DNA of 64,000 nucleotides from positions 19,110,931 to 19,174,930 of the forward strand of contig CAIIXF020000003.1 of NCBI GenBank assembly GCA_903813345.2, written 5' to 3'. This DNA is from Owenia fusiformis. Its lineage: Eukaryota; Annelida; Polychaeta; Sabellida; Oweniidae. Of the stretch, positions 36,401 through 48,700 are shown in pieces. Below the pieces are notes generated by a model that made no database searches, had not been told where the DNA came from, and saw only the letters and a program-made list of their open reading frames with translations. Positions within the stretch are counted from its first letter, which is position 1, and each line of letters begins with the position of its first letter. The position numbers were made by a program, and so were the translations under genes.

Positions 36401-39400
36401 CATCAAATAACCATTAACGGGACATTAAATTAATTAGTTTTCATTTTTATTGCTTGATTAAATCAATGATATGTTCTCAATTTTAATATTCTACTTTTAC
36501 AAGTGCTAAATATTTGATTTTATGCCATTTCTGATATCGTATAGGATTTCCTCAACATGCAGTAAAACCTTTATATTCGAACATACCTCTCACAATGTGA
36601 ACACTTTTTCTCAGACCCAATTTTCTTCTATTGTTTCACATATTGAAATAAATCTTGAAATGTGAACACCTGCTAGTCCAACTACTTTTACCCTCACTCA
36701 TTGGCATTGGGATCAGACAGGTTTCACTGTATTTGGCTTTTGAAGATGTATGTCACCTGGCAGAGATACACTCCCCTCCAAATGTTTGGAAACCAAAAGT
36801 CCCCCTCAACTTTTCTAAACTGAAAAGGGGCTTGAAGTCAACCTATTTTTGCACATGTATTTCAGCCCCAGCAAAATGTCAGTTGGAAGCAGTACAGTCA
36901 CCATGGTGCTTGGATAAAGGGACTCTCTGCAGGAGGATGTGGTTTATTCTCACCTGGCAAAGGTACACTCCCCTCTATAAGTTGGCATACCAGAAGTTCT
37001 CCTTCAGATAACATCTGAAAGCTTGTTCATGTTAAAGGGTATTGACAAAATCAAGTACACCATTGGTCCGAATCCCAATGGTCCAAATCCCTTTTGTTCG
37101 AATCCCGATCTTTCCAGTTCATCCATATCCCAAATGTTCGAATCCCAATCGATCCCAATTTCTTTACTTAAAAAGGGCTTGAATACCCTATCTGATGTAG
37201 ACCTCTAGTTTCACACTAAGGAAGGGTTTATTAAGGGGCCTTCACAATATGGCCAAAAAATCTTTTAAATCTAATGCTCAAAAAGTACTAAAAACAATAC
37301 TCCCAGAAAAATCAGCAACACCAAACATATGAATTTTCAAAACTGGAATACTATATTGTACATATATTTGAATATATTAAAAAATTAAAAAAGATATCAA
37401 AAAGAATCATGTTACAATCTACTTGATTCATATCAAATGTTTAAGCCAAAAAACATATTGATCAAAAAGCAAATATTCTTAAACCCGATGGTAACTATGC
37501 TAACTCAATTTATAGATAAAATGGAGAGGTTTATTAGAGACATATAGGATCAATTTAATTGCAGAATTATACTACACCAACCCCCAGTACACAGTGGATC
37601 TCACTGACAATGAAAGCAACGATACGACAGTTGTGATATCTCTCATGCAGAAGCTAACAAGGGCTACAGACACAAATAAAAATAAAAAACTTTTCATCGG
37701 GTTTGATGTCAGACCAGTAAGTACCATACCATGTAAGGTATCTTTCTTCACATTTTCCTTATAACCAAGTCAGTTCATCATATTTGACAAAATTATTCAA
37801 GGAAAATGGGTAGATCATTGATATATGTGTAAGCTATAGTGAAAGCAATCCAGAAATGACTCAAACAATGACTTAAACAGAAATCCCAATTTCAGAAAAT
37901 CGTATTTTGTACATGACAGTTTCACACTATTGCATACCTGGACAGAAAACGTGATTTAAAATTAATTAAATTGTTACCATTTAAAAGATGACCACTGTAT
38001 GGATGATGTTATTTTTTCAGATTTATTTGAATAACTGGTTTAAAAGAAAAAATATTGAATTTAGTTCACCAAACACAACCAATCCTCTGCCTTGCCTATT
38101 TTTTTAGATCCTTCCCACTGCCACATCCCTGTATATGTTACTAGCTTCATCCTCAAAGATAAAACAATTTATTAAAACAACATATTATATGCCCAAGTCA
38201 AATCATAAATGATGAATACTCCAGGTTAAAGATGGCTACAAAGGCTTAGAAGAAGGTGCGGCTTACACAGCAGAGGACCTCCTGTTCAAGGAGCACCACA
38301 GTCGCACTGCCCTACGTGAAGTGTCCTACCGTCTAGAGTTAAAGCCTGGTATATACTGTATCATACCCAACACACTCAGGGTCAATCGTGATGGCCGTTT
38401 CCTACTCAGGGTTTATACACCAGCTGGCACTGCTAAAATTAAAACAAAGTAAGTAGCCCAAAGAGACATAAATACAGTGGAACCTGTCTACGTGGAACAC
38501 ATCTGGTACCTCTTAAAAGAGTTCCACTTGGGAGGTGTTCCACTAATAGAGTTTTATTTAACATTAAGTCAGGTGGTCTTGGGACATTGAAAAGTGTTTT
38601 ACTTCCAGAGGTGTTCCACTTTCAGGTTTCACTGTATCTGTTTACCTTTATACCTTATCTTTGTTACAATGGAAACACACTTCTCTTTTTCTGTTTGAAC
38701 ACATTGTACATATTTTTAATCTGTTACTATTTGAACTGAAGAACATACAGTGAAACCTGTAAAGTGGAACACCTCTGTTAGTGGAACACTTTTCAGAGTC
38801 CCAAGACCAACTGACTGAATGATAAATGGGCCTCTACAAATTGAACATCCCTACCCCAAGAAGAACACTTTTTAGTACCAGAAGTGTTCTAAGGTTTTAC
38901 TCTATGTGCATATTTTAAATCTGTTACTTACTACCATATTTTAATACCTAGGAACACTCTGTACATCTTTAAATATAAACACTCTGTACATTTACATATT
39001 TGATATCTGTTTCTAATATCATTGTGTTAATGTACCTCTTTTATCTTGCAGTTTCATAGATGTACCTACGGGCCCCATAGAACCATCACCAACACCAACT
39101 CCCACCCCTGCGAAACCTGCTGTTCCAACAGACAACCCACCTCCCTCTCCACAACCAAAACCTGTGAAACCAGCACCTAGTCTGACTCCAAGTGTTAGAG
39201 AACTGTTCTATGAGATGTCAGGGGATGACTTTACTATAGATGCAGCTGAGTTACAGAAATTGTTACCTCTTGTATATACAAGTAAGAATTACAGTAAAAC
39301 CTGTCTAAGTGGAACACCCTTGGTACCTCTAAAAAGTATTCCACTTGGGAGGTGTTCAATTGATGGAGTTCATGTACCATTAAGTCAATTGGTCTGGGAA

Positions 39401-42199
39401 CTCTGAAAATTGTTCCACCAACAGAGGTGTTCCACTTCTAGAGGTGTTTCGATTTGCAGGGTTCACTGTAGTTGTTTTTGGGTGTTATTTTCTCTTGAAC
39501 AAAGGGTGGATGTAAAAAATAAATACAGCCAAAACAAGTGCAACCACGCACTCACAAAAGGTTTTCCCAAGAAAGTGAGGCCCCCTTAGGTCTAAAACCT
39601 GCCTTTACATCTAAGTAATTCCCCTGCAAAAAGTTTCTTTTAAAAATGAGAATTAACATTAGATATGAATAAAATGAAGAAGGGTGTGTCAATGGAACTG
39701 TTTCTCTTACAGATCAGAGCAGGAGGACATATGGTTTGGAATGTTGCCGCTGCCTTATTGCTCTTGTTGATGTATCCTTTTATCAAAAATTAGGGCTACA
39801 CATTTTTTAAGAGAACTTGTAAGTGAATTTGTAGAATTATGGTCCCCTGGGGACTAGTTCTGAAAATGTAGACTTATATGGGCCTCTAGGAATTAAATCT
39901 CCACTTTGCAGTATTCTTACCTAATTGAATATAAAGGTATGTGGAAACAAGGCATTAATATGCAAAATGTCACCACCTGCAATTTGTTACAAACACCAAA
40001 TGCCAGACGCCAACTGTCATCACAAAAAATGGAGATCATAACAATATGTCACCACTTTTGGTGGCAACATAATTACAATGAAATTTTGTCACAATGAACT
40101 CTGAAAATGTATTGACAACAAATTGAATATTTATGTAATATAGTTTATTTCTTAACTGGTTGCTATAGCAACATGAGAGTGGGAGAATGAGTAGAAGAGA
40201 ATTGGAACAACTCATCTCTAAAATAAATATTTGGAAGGTAAGCATTATTTTAGTTCCTGTGCTATTCCCTACAACTGTGTCTGGCAATTTGTGGCAAATC
40301 TGTGTTTTAAAGGTATAAGCACCGATAAATAAATACAGGGTGGGCCGAAAATGTTGGAACATTTTTCAATTCATTATGACTACATTTGAAAGTATGAATG
40401 ATAATCCCATCTTCCTTATCTATGAAATCAAAGAGCAACATAAATATTTTTACTTTGAATGCTCATGCTCAACAGAAAGCCACTCATTCAATGAGGTCCT
40501 TCAAGGGTCCCCCATCCACCTGAACAATCAGTCCTAGTCCAGATGTTTCTTTTTAAAAATACGATATCATGAAATTCTGTTTCTCCATAATTCAGTGGTA
40601 TATTTGAATGAATTGCATCAATTTTCATGTTTGAGTTCCACCCCATGTGATATTTTAAGGATGACATTTTTTTTATTTTTTAGGAAAACTTCAGAAAGTA
40701 TGACACAAACAACAGTGGAAATATACAAAGTTTTGAACTGAGGCCTTTATTTAGAGATATGGGTAAGCATTTAACATGGATTCTACATAAACATTATAAA
40801 TATAGATGTAATGAAGGTCTTAAATTTTAGGTAATGGCTAGAGAATCCAAAGTGTTTAACATCGGTGGTATCACAAAATATGGAATTTGCCGTAATGTGG
40901 TTGCACAATATGGTGAATAATTTGCATTTTTCAACCCATAATTTTGTGTTTTTTGCTACATAATTTCAATTTGGTTTTTAATACATAATTTCAATTTTTT
41001 GAATGCATAATTCTGGAACCTGTGATATACATTTAGTATAATATATACTCATACACGTGGCAATTTAATTGTCAATTCTCAAGACAGTATCTTTGAGTAG
41101 TAGTTTAAATCTTCATTACTTCACAGGTTTCTCTCTAAGTTTCAACACTGCCTTTGCTCTGACAGTTCGCTACGGAGGCAAGGATATGGAGATCAAATGG
41201 CCAGACTTCATTCTCCTAAGCGCAAGACTTTATACTATGTATAGTAAGTATAAAATATATTATTCCATGATACAACTACTTCCTGGTGAATAAAACTGGG
41301 AATAGTTTGAGATTCCCAACCCTACAGGCCTTCAGGAAATATATTGTCCTTCTGAATAAAACCCATATTCAATCCCTCTTAGTAAATAACCTCTATGTAT
41401 ATAGAAAGTGTGGAGGGTTTTCCAATGTGGACATTGTTTGTACTCACCTTGTTGCAAAACAAAAAAAGAGAGGCACATAAGTACATGAAGAAATTCTTTT
41501 CACACATTGCAAAATATTCACATTCAATATTCAAATTGCAAACACACTTATAGCATACAAACTCACTAAAAGAACATATTTTCAATGAAACTTTTTGCAA
41601 GGGTCAAGTTGGCCAAGTATCAATTTCAGTCTGTAGAGTAAAGTTGTCACCTTGACAACTGTTTTAACTCGTGACCATGAGTTGGTTATTTGGTTATACA
41701 ATGCAATGCCGTGATATGAAATAGCGTGTTCGGATTGACTGCAAGCGGACAAGCCTTGCCTAGCTATGTGTGAATAACATATTTTAGAAAGAAACTTAAA
41801 AATATGGACACCTGCTAATCAAAACACTTTCAACAGGTCCCAGTGGCATTAAATATACATTAAGCTGCTATCATTCTGTTTTCAGATTTATTCCTAAAAT
41901 TTAAGGAGGCAAATACTGATAAAGCTTCGCTCACCCTAGATGAGGTAAACATCAATTTAATTAAACAATAAAAAGAAAGAAACAAATCAATTTAAAGAAA
42001 ATAATAAATCAATGGATAGACTACCTTTGTCAAACCTATTGCTGTGACATGTAATAGAAAGTTCATATAATTATACATGTAAATGATAAACTGTTCAAAT
42101 AAGCATACAAAAATATTCTTGGAATTTGTAAATTCTGAATTATTTTCTATAAATTTCATTTCTGTGTTTCAGTGGATGTACTCCTCAATGTATTTCTAA
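30473..42199 (+). CDS. Calpain, classical penta-EF-hand cysteine protease, complete (708 residues)
   Basis: Calcium-activated cytosolic cysteine protease. Exons: 30473-30613, 31358-31427, 31710-31811, 32449-32608, 34131-34217, 34534-34642, 34907-35076, 35528-35702, 36866-36962, 37565-37716, 38225-38448, 39052-39281, 39713-39771, 40169-40237, 40684-40762, 41127-41243, 41886-41944, 42173-42199. They total 2,127 nt and every junction keeps phase with GT-AG. The Met at 30473 is the only one after an in-frame stop at 30413. Domains: N-terminal LFEDPDFPA; protease core with Cys in [12 protein letters not shown], His in [10 protein letters not shown] and Asn in RNPWG; C2-like domain with LSAGGCG and NPQY; a proline-rich linker; a penta-EF-hand domain with loop [12 protein letters not shown]; end WMYSSMYF. 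The usual GDCW is GNCW here. Confidence 0.93.
30800..31315. repeat. GGCC-rich repeat pair in calpain intron 1
   Basis: Two adjacent related segments of about 250 bp, full of GGCCC/GGGCC words and with GGATCA or GGATCC near the borders. A poly-G run sits at about 30820. Base composition differs sharply from the surroundings. It looks like one transposon type inserted twice. Confidence 0.6.
31710..35076 (+). other. Calpain catalytic core exons (CysPc)
   Basis: Exon 31710-31811 carries the active Cys (completing GNCWF across a phase-1 intron). Exon 34907-35076 carries the active His (KGHAYSL) and Asn ([10 protein letters not shown]). All three residues are present, so the enzyme should be catalytic. 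Confidence 0.9.
32950..33515 (+). repeat. Tandem repeat of about 120 bp, nearly five copies, in a calpain intron
   Basis: The word GACCAATGTTT (or a variant) recurs at about 33000, 33121, 33240, 33361 and 33486. Each unit also has AGTGGCACTATGG and CAGCCTTTGG. Confidence 0.9.
35107..35312. repeat. hAT-like short element, older copy
   Basis: Related to 51514-51690: both start CAGTG(A/G)TCTCCCCA and contain several GCACCCACTTGA words. Right end CTGTTGAGAAAACTG is degraded. Confidence 0.6.
35810..36115 (+). repeat. 19-bp minisatellite, about 15 copies, in a calpain intron
   Basis: The unit is close to GTGAGGCAAATTGAAATAG. As 19 is not a multiple of three, all three minus frames stay open and give shadow frames; it is not coding. 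The flank at 36205-36240 (GTGAGGCAATTGCCTC) has a relative at 53775-53815. Confidence 0.9.
36557..36735 (+). repeat. ACAGTGAAACCTG-type repeat, diverged
   Basis: Starts CAGTAAAACCTTTATATTCG and ends GTTTCACTGTAT, with CGAACATACCTCT and GTGAACAC words in between. Confidence 0.55.
38473..38636. mobile_element. MITE with ACAGTG..CACTGT ends, copy 1
   Basis: Starts ACAGTGGAACCTGTC and ends CAGGTTTCACTGTA, so the ends are inverted repeats. The inner sequence is full of GTGGAACAC and GTTCCACTT words. Confidence 0.75.
38747..38906. mobile_element. MITE with ACAGTG..CACTGT ends, copy 2
   Basis: Starts ACAGTGAAACCTGTAAAGTG. The right end (AGGTTTTACTCT) is diverged. It lies 110 bp from copy 1 in the same calpain intron. 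Confidence 0.7.
39291..39470. mobile_element. MITE with ACAGTG..CACTGT ends, copy 3
   Basis: Starts ACAGTAAAACCTGTCTAAG, 9 bases after the exon boundary at 39281, and ends GGTTCACTGTA. The calpain donor GTAAGA is left intact. Confidence 0.75.
39944..40075 (-). repeat. GTCACCAC-family interspersed repeat
   Basis: Ends TATGTCACCACTTTTGGTGG. Inner words include ACCAAATGCCAGACGCCAA. Minus orientation relative to the copy at 26107. Confidence 0.65.
40338..40400. repeat. One end of a CAGGGTGGG element
   Basis: TACAGGGTGGGCCGAAAATG resembles the left end of the element at 22312. I could not find its partner end. Confidence 0.35.
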
Positions 42200-42368
42200 C
42201 CAGACTGGAATCTGATGGAGAATAACAGAAAGAATATAAACGCAAAGAAACCATATTCTTCCATGTGTGAAAATGTATGACATAACATCTATGTAAAAGA
42301 ATCAGTACTTCCCTGAGTATATCTAGCCATAGATATACTAGTAGACAAATCAAGAAGATATAATGAGG

Positions 42369-42374
42369 AAATAA
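42369..42374 (+). terminator. Candidate poly(A) signal of the calpain gene
   Basis: AATAAA lies 170 bases after the stop codon. Confidence 0.5.
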
Positions 42375-42969
42375 ACATAAAGGTATAACTAAGGCAGCCC
42401 AGTGAAGAGTCAAGTACAGGAATGCACAGAGACACTACTGAGAAAACACATACTTGAACAATGAAGTAATTTCAGTGATGCATGTGAATTTTGGATTGCA
42501 AGTTTCTCATCCTCCAAATCAAGGGCTCCGCATCATCCACTCTGGTCCTTCCTTGGTTAACAGAGTTGATGATGTCTGGAAGATGAAGTTTTCTAAATAC
42601 GTGGTTGATCAGAAACCTCATACCATTCCAATACCTTTTTACAATTAGAACTTAAAAAGTTTGTATGGCAAAATATTTGGAATCCAGATTTTACTTGCTT
42701 TAGCTGAAAATTGAAGGTTTCTCGATATCATACGAATTTTGTTCACCATTTTGGATGAGACTAACTCCAGTAAGTCTATCCTGCTGTGGACCAGGGAGCT
42801 TTGTATTTTAGTGTCATTCCTTCTAGACTATTCCCGATTTGCACAAGTTTTCTTATGATGCAGCTCAAATATTCATGTACCATGAAACAAATTGTTAAAT
42901 ACCTCTATTCGACAGTTGAGTACTCTCAGACTAGCAGATATCATATCACAAATATTATATACAAGTACG

Positions 42970-43112
42970 AGGCATTAATATGCAAAATGTCACCACCTAC
43001 CATTTATTACAGACACCAAACACAAACTGCCAAACATCAACAACCAACAGCCATTCACAAAAAATTTGAGACAATAACAGTGTGTCACCCCTTTTTGGTG
43101 GTGACAGAACCA
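42970..43112 (-). repeat. GTCACCAC-family interspersed repeat
   Basis: Contains AATATGCAAAATGTCACCACC at its start (as in the 39960 copy) and ends with TTTTTGGTGGTGACAG. Confidence 0.65.
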
Positions 43113-44139
43113 GATATAACATAGATATTGTCCAGGTAGGCAAGGTAAAATGAGTAATCTGGTAAGCTATTAAGGTTTGCATGCAGATGTAATACACACA
43201 TTGGACCATTTGGTTGAAATAGACCAACCTTAGGGAAACTATTCACCATTAAGATGAGGTGTTAGTGTCTAGGCCACAGACTATATGTTTCACCTTTTAA
43301 AAGTGAAGGAATAACCCAGAATTCATACATGAGCCTGTCTTGAAAAGATGAACCTTGAAGTTACTAAGTAACATTGTATGTAGGTGCTTGTTTGAATTCT
43401 GGGTTCCTCCCCCTCTTATCTTGTTAACATTTCATTACATTATGGATACTATAGTGAATATGCATGCGTGCCAACAATGTATATTGTATACTATGTATAT
43501 GTATGGGCTCTGTTGATAGCCAATGGTGTATGCTACGTGTGATTGTTTTTGGATACCTGAATGCATTTTCTATTATTTTATACTATTTTATAAAAATATA
43601 TGGACATTTTGTAAGTCATTCAATTAGAAGCATGGGAGAGTATATTCACATTCAAATGGTGTTCTAGCTATTGTAATATGAACAATGTATTCTCTCTAAT
43701 GAGCGCACATTTACGGGGGTACTACAGTGGTGACATCTAGATTTTCTCTTTTTGTATGGTCATTATTTGCTGAAGAATGCTGGATAATCACATGTAGTGT
43801 AACCTTGGTTAGAATACCATTTGACTGTAAATATACTCTCGCTGTTAATTAGGGTTTGTAAGAATTTCTAGCATGAGTATGAAATATCTAGTCTAAGTTC
43901 TCATGTGTCATACACTTGCAAATAGCATTGTAGTATCTTGTAGTAATCTTGGTCTAGAATTATCATTTCATTTATATGGTTTTGTATTGCAATATTCTAC
44001 ATATATTTTGGTATGATATTAATCAATGTATTGCATTGCAATATCATAAATATGTTTGATATTGCGATACAAGCATCATAAAAATTGGTTTGATATTGCA
44101 ATAACATTTTGATAAATTGGTGCTACAATATCATAGAAA

Positions 44140-44490
44140 TGATTTGTTGTTGGTATTATATCAATATCAAAGAAATGATTTTGTGTTGGTGTAATATCAA
44201 TAGCACAGAAATTATTTGATGTTGGTATAATATCAATAGCACAGAAATTATTTGATGTTGGTTTAATATCAATATCATAGAAATGATTTGATGTTGGTAT
44301 AATATCAATATCAAAGAAATGATTTGATGTTGGTATAATATCAATATCAAAGAAATGATTTGATGTTGGTATAATATCAATATCAAAAAAATGATTTGAT
44401 GTTGGTATAATATCAATATCACAGAAATGATTTGATGTTGGTATAATATCAATATCACAGAAATGATTTGATGTTGATAAAATTTCAATA
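44140..44490 (+). repeat. 36-bp minisatellite, about nine copies
   Basis: The unit contains ATGATTTGATGTTGGTATAA followed by TATCAATATCAAAGAA. The 12-codon period keeps a minus-strand frame open as a shadow (YQHQIISLILIL repeats). No coding role is supported. Confidence 0.9.
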
Positions 44491-44499
44491 CTGTTTGTT

Positions 44500-44980
44500 A
44501 CTATAATATCTTACAATAATTTTAGTACTATGTTACCAAGTAAATGTTTCCAGCTGATTTTATCAAATAAATAAAATATCTGTTGTTTTATATAAAGTGT
44601 TTGTATAGAGAAGAGTTGTACTTGAACTGTTTAAAAATACAATGTATACAAATATACTGGATTGAAAAATGGACGTTGGACGGAAAATATGGAATCTTGA
44701 ACTTAAAAGTATATTTATATTTTCTGGAATTTAGTCTTCATTAACTCAATAATATCTACATATCTATATATATATAAAGGTATAACGTCATAATGTGCAA
44801 ATTAAATGATAATCACTTACCTGAAGAATAAAAGTGAAACCGGTAGTGACTGAATTCATGTGGGGCTGATGGCAAGTAACCTCATATAGAAGCAATGCTT
44901 CAACATTGACTCAACATTGTTTTTACCTGGCAGAGTACCCTAAATATCAAAGCGTAATAAATCCAGGAGTATTACATGTA
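44500..44980 (+). repeat. Upstream copy of the serpin 3' flank (partner 49000-49620)
   Basis: Shared words in the same order: TCAAATAAA, TTTTATATAAAGTGTTTG, AGAGAAGAGTTGTACTTGAA, GACGTTGGACGGAAAA, GGGGCTGATGGCAAGTA and TTGTTTTTACCTGG. A segment of about 120 bp is inserted in the downstream copy. It may be the last trace of an upstream serpin duplicate. Confidence 0.8.
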
Positions 44981-45654
44981 TTGAGATTACTCCTTGAGTG
45001 AATGTCTGGAATTCATGACTATTTCATGAATTTATATGTGCTGGACTATTGTATGATTTCAAATTTTCAAATACAAAAAAAGAATGGTCCAGGACTATTC
45101 TGTAGTCAACAAATCCAAACTAGAACAAGAGAAAAACAGCAACTACCTGGTAGCAAATCCAACCCAACAAAACACATTTTATCAAATCACTCATTATTTG
45201 AACATAACATGATAGAAATAACCAGAATGACATTGAATTTGGACCAAATCCTTCAACTGGTATTGTCTCAAACAATTTCAAGTAATGACAAATAATATTT
45301 GGATGATTTAACAATATTTTCAAACTTTTCATGAGATCTTTAACAACTTTCAATGGCCTTTTCACTTTACAAGGACAAACAGCCTTTGTAGTTTTCAACC
45401 TGCACTGAAATTGCAAAACAACCAAAGTTATGGATGCTACATGCACTCCAGCATGTATAATTGAGTTAGCTTAGTGCAGTCATCATTACAAAGCAACTTA
45501 TACACGTATGATATCAAATACTGCTATTGTAAAAATTAATCTATGAGCAGTAAAATTAACATTAAATTAAATGAGTTTTCATCTATTTCAATACCATTCA
45601 AATCAAACGTGACTTGTGATATGTTAGCACCTGAATCACTTTGTCATGTTCTAA

Positions 45655-45660
45655 TATAAA
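45655..45660 (+). promoter_or_regulatory. Candidate TATA box of the serpin gene
   Basis: TATAAA lies 75 bases before the preferred start codon at 45730. A start site about 30 bases downstream would leave the upstream in-frame ATG (45664) outside the transcript and favour the ATG that begins a signal peptide. Confidence 0.4.
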
Positions 45661-45729
45661 TCAATGAACACCACAGACTGCAGAATTATTGAGACACGCT
45701 TCCCAGCAACAAGGTGCACTCTTGCAAAG

Positions 45730-48700
45730 ATGTTGAGAGTGTTGGTATTGGTCTACTTGGTGTTTGAAGGGACAACCGTCAACACTACACCCATTGGGGA
45801 TTCAATCAATGGGTTTGCATTGGACTTGTACAATGAGATATGTGGGAGCTTGGCTGGTTCAGATAACGTGTTTTTGAGCCCGTTTAGTATCTCAACTGCT
45901 CTTGCAATGACATACCTTGGAACTGCTGGAAATACGGCAACAGAAATGGCAACTGTTTTGAAGTATCCACCAAATGTGCACGTTCTGTTCAAGGCTCTTC
46001 TGACAACCATAAATGCACCGAATGACAACTACACATTGAACGCTGCAAACAATCTATTCCCACGAACAGGTTTTGCTATTCTGTCTCAATATGTAACTGA
46101 TGTCATGAACTTTTACTTTGCTACAATAAAAGAGCTGGACTTTGCGGGACAGCCAGAACCTTCCAGGCAGTACATCAATGAATGGGTCTCTAACATAACA
46201 ATGGAAAAAATACCTGAATTGTTGCAAGTAGGTGATATCACCCCTTTAACTGTTCTTGTACTAGTGAATGCTATCTACTTCAAGGGAGAATGGCAGAATC
46301 CATTCAACCCTGACCTCACAGCAATATCTGCCTTTAATGTGACACCAACTCAGCAGATTTCAGTTGCTATGATGTATAACGTGAGCATGTACAGATACTT
46401 TGAAGACACAACACTAGATGCTAAAATATTAGAATTGCCGTACACAGGGGAGGAAGTAAGCATGATTATTATTCTACCAAATCAACAAGATGGCCTAGCT
46501 GACCTAGAAGCAAACCTAACATTGAGTAAATTAAATGCTGCCATCAATAATCTCTACGCCCCCTACACTGCAAATGTAGTTAATGTATGGCTGCCAAAGT
46601 TCAAGATTAAATTCAGGTCTGAATTAGGTGAACATCTACAGGACCTTGGAATGGTGGACGCATTTAATGCAGGTGCTGACTTCTCACCACTTTGTGGATT
46701 ATGTAATGTCAGAATCAGCAAAGTTATCCATGAGGCATTTGTAGAGGTGAACGAGGAGGGTAAGAACATCCTTATTATATATTTACAGCCAAATAGAACG
46801 CCATGATTCTACTCTAATAAATGGTTCACCAAAAGTATATGTACTAGCCAATGAAAAGCAGAGATTCTATACTAATCCCGGGTTAACCAATAGTACATGT
46901 TTTAGCCAAAGAAATGCATTGATCCTATTCTAATCAATGGTTAACCAAAGGTATATATACTAGCCAATGAAAAGCCTTGATCCTGTGCAAATTCATGGTT
47001 AACAAATAGTATATGTACTAGTCAATGAAACACTTAGATCCTATACTAATAAATGGTTAACCAATAGTACATGTACTAGTCAATGAAACACTTAGATCCT
47101 ATACTAATAAATGGTTAACCAATAGTACATGTACTAGCCAATGAAATCCTCAGATCGTACACTAATCTATGGTTAACCTCTCCCTTATCATAAGAAGTAG
47201 TCAATGTCTGTTGTTTCTACAGAGGAGAGATTTTAATATTATTGTTGTAGGCACAGAGGCTGCGGCTGCCACAGCGGTCATTATCCTAAAAGGAGTTCCC
47301 CGTCCTAAAATATTCAGAGCAAACCATCCATTTCTCTTTCTGATCCGTCACAAAAAATCTGGCTCCATATTGTTCATGGGACGTATCACATCACCAAGTA
47401 AGTGCTACTTTCTTATTGGTTATCATAGGTACAGAGGCTGCTGGGGTAACAGCTGTCATTATCCGTGAATCGGTGCCGGAGCCAATAGAATTCAAGGCAA
47501 ATCACCCCTTTTTGTTCCTCATCAGACATAAAGCATCGGGGACTATCTTATTCCTTGGACGTATTACTACACCAACAGTTGAAGGCAAGAATACTTTTAA
47601 TTTTATATAGTGGGAATACAGTTTTACAACATCCTCTGAATACAGGGATCCAGAACTTGCACCTTCTTCCAGAAGAAGGAAGGAACATAGTGAATGATGT
47701 CTGGGGCCTGCATTTGGAGGATGTCATTTTCAGTTGAAAACACCGGCACCATTGAACACATTCTCCAAACACAGGCCTCCAGAACGTGTACCTCATAGAA
47801 GGAAGGAACATAGTGAATGATGTCTGGAGCCCTGTGTTCAGAGGATGGTTCTACAAAAGCTCTGCCTAAAGAAATTCTAGAAAGTAAAATGTATTTTTTC
47901 ATTCAAATCAAAAGTTCTGAGATTATTCATGAAAATGAATTAATAAACCTGGATATATTTGCTTACTGTACTTCAACTTAATTTGGCATGACTTATTTTG
48001 GTGGATTTGCTGTTTTGAACATTTGGGAGCGACTTAATTTGGCGGACTTGGAATTATACAATTCTAATAGTTCTTATTTACATTGTACTTAAATTCCCAT
48101 GAATTTTACTGGCTTCTTAATCTGGAGGACTTAAACTGTTAAACAATTTGGCCAAATTAAGTAGAAGTACAGTATTAAATCTTTCATGTACCTCAAAGTT
48201 TATTAAACTTGGATTGTTAGGGACATAATGGCATGATCTCTGAAGACTTTCAATCTCATATTTTGTCCCAGATAATCGTCCTTTACTGCCACTTTAAGAT
48301 TAATTGCACATTTGATAATTATACTCCATCTTATAATTGACAATGTTCTAATGAAGATGCAGAGGAAGAAGAAGAAGAGAGTTGTTTAACAAAGAAACCG
48401 TGTCCCAGACGAAAGGGGAAACTGCACAAAAAATGTTGTGGTTGTCCATATATGTTTAAGGATCCAGTAACCAAGGTAATTAGAAATATAAAGAACATTA
48501 AAAAAGGGCAGTCGTATAATAAAGAAAAGATATGTCCAAACAAACTATCTAATGTACAAAGAAACAAAGTTGAATGGCTCCCTTCACCTACCATTCAAAA
48601 ATGATTTTCACAATTCAAAATGAAACACTCAATTTAACATTTTAGAAAATTACATTTCCCATGATTGTGTTGAAGAAGAACAGGGGAAAAGATGTGTGTA

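Larger units (their letters stand above)
39052..41944 (+). other. Calpain proline-rich linker and EF-hand exons
   Basis: Exon 39052-39281 begins with about 40 residues rich in Pro, Thr and Lys ([16 protein letters not shown]) and then enters the first EF-hand. Exon 40169-40237 completes a degenerate loop ([13 protein letters not shown]). Exon 40684-40762 has the one fully convincing calcium loop. The long linker is unusual next to typical vertebrate calpains. Confidence 0.75.
42200..45654. other. Intergenic region between calpain and serpin
   Basis: No convincing gene. It holds a GTCACCAC-family copy (42970-43112), the 36-bp minisatellite (44140-44490) and a segment (44500-44980) that is a diverged copy of the sequence after the serpin (49000-49620). 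Confidence 0.6.

Noticed and set aside
44156-44488. Minus-strand frame of 110 codons with 12-residue repeats
   Set aside because: A 36-bp minisatellite keeps the frame open; intergenic and without family features.
45664-46806. Serpin as a single 380-codon frame from 45664
   Set aside because: The end ([14 protein letters not shown]) is intron read-through after the hinge donor GTAAG, and the upstream ATG would mask a clear signal peptide.
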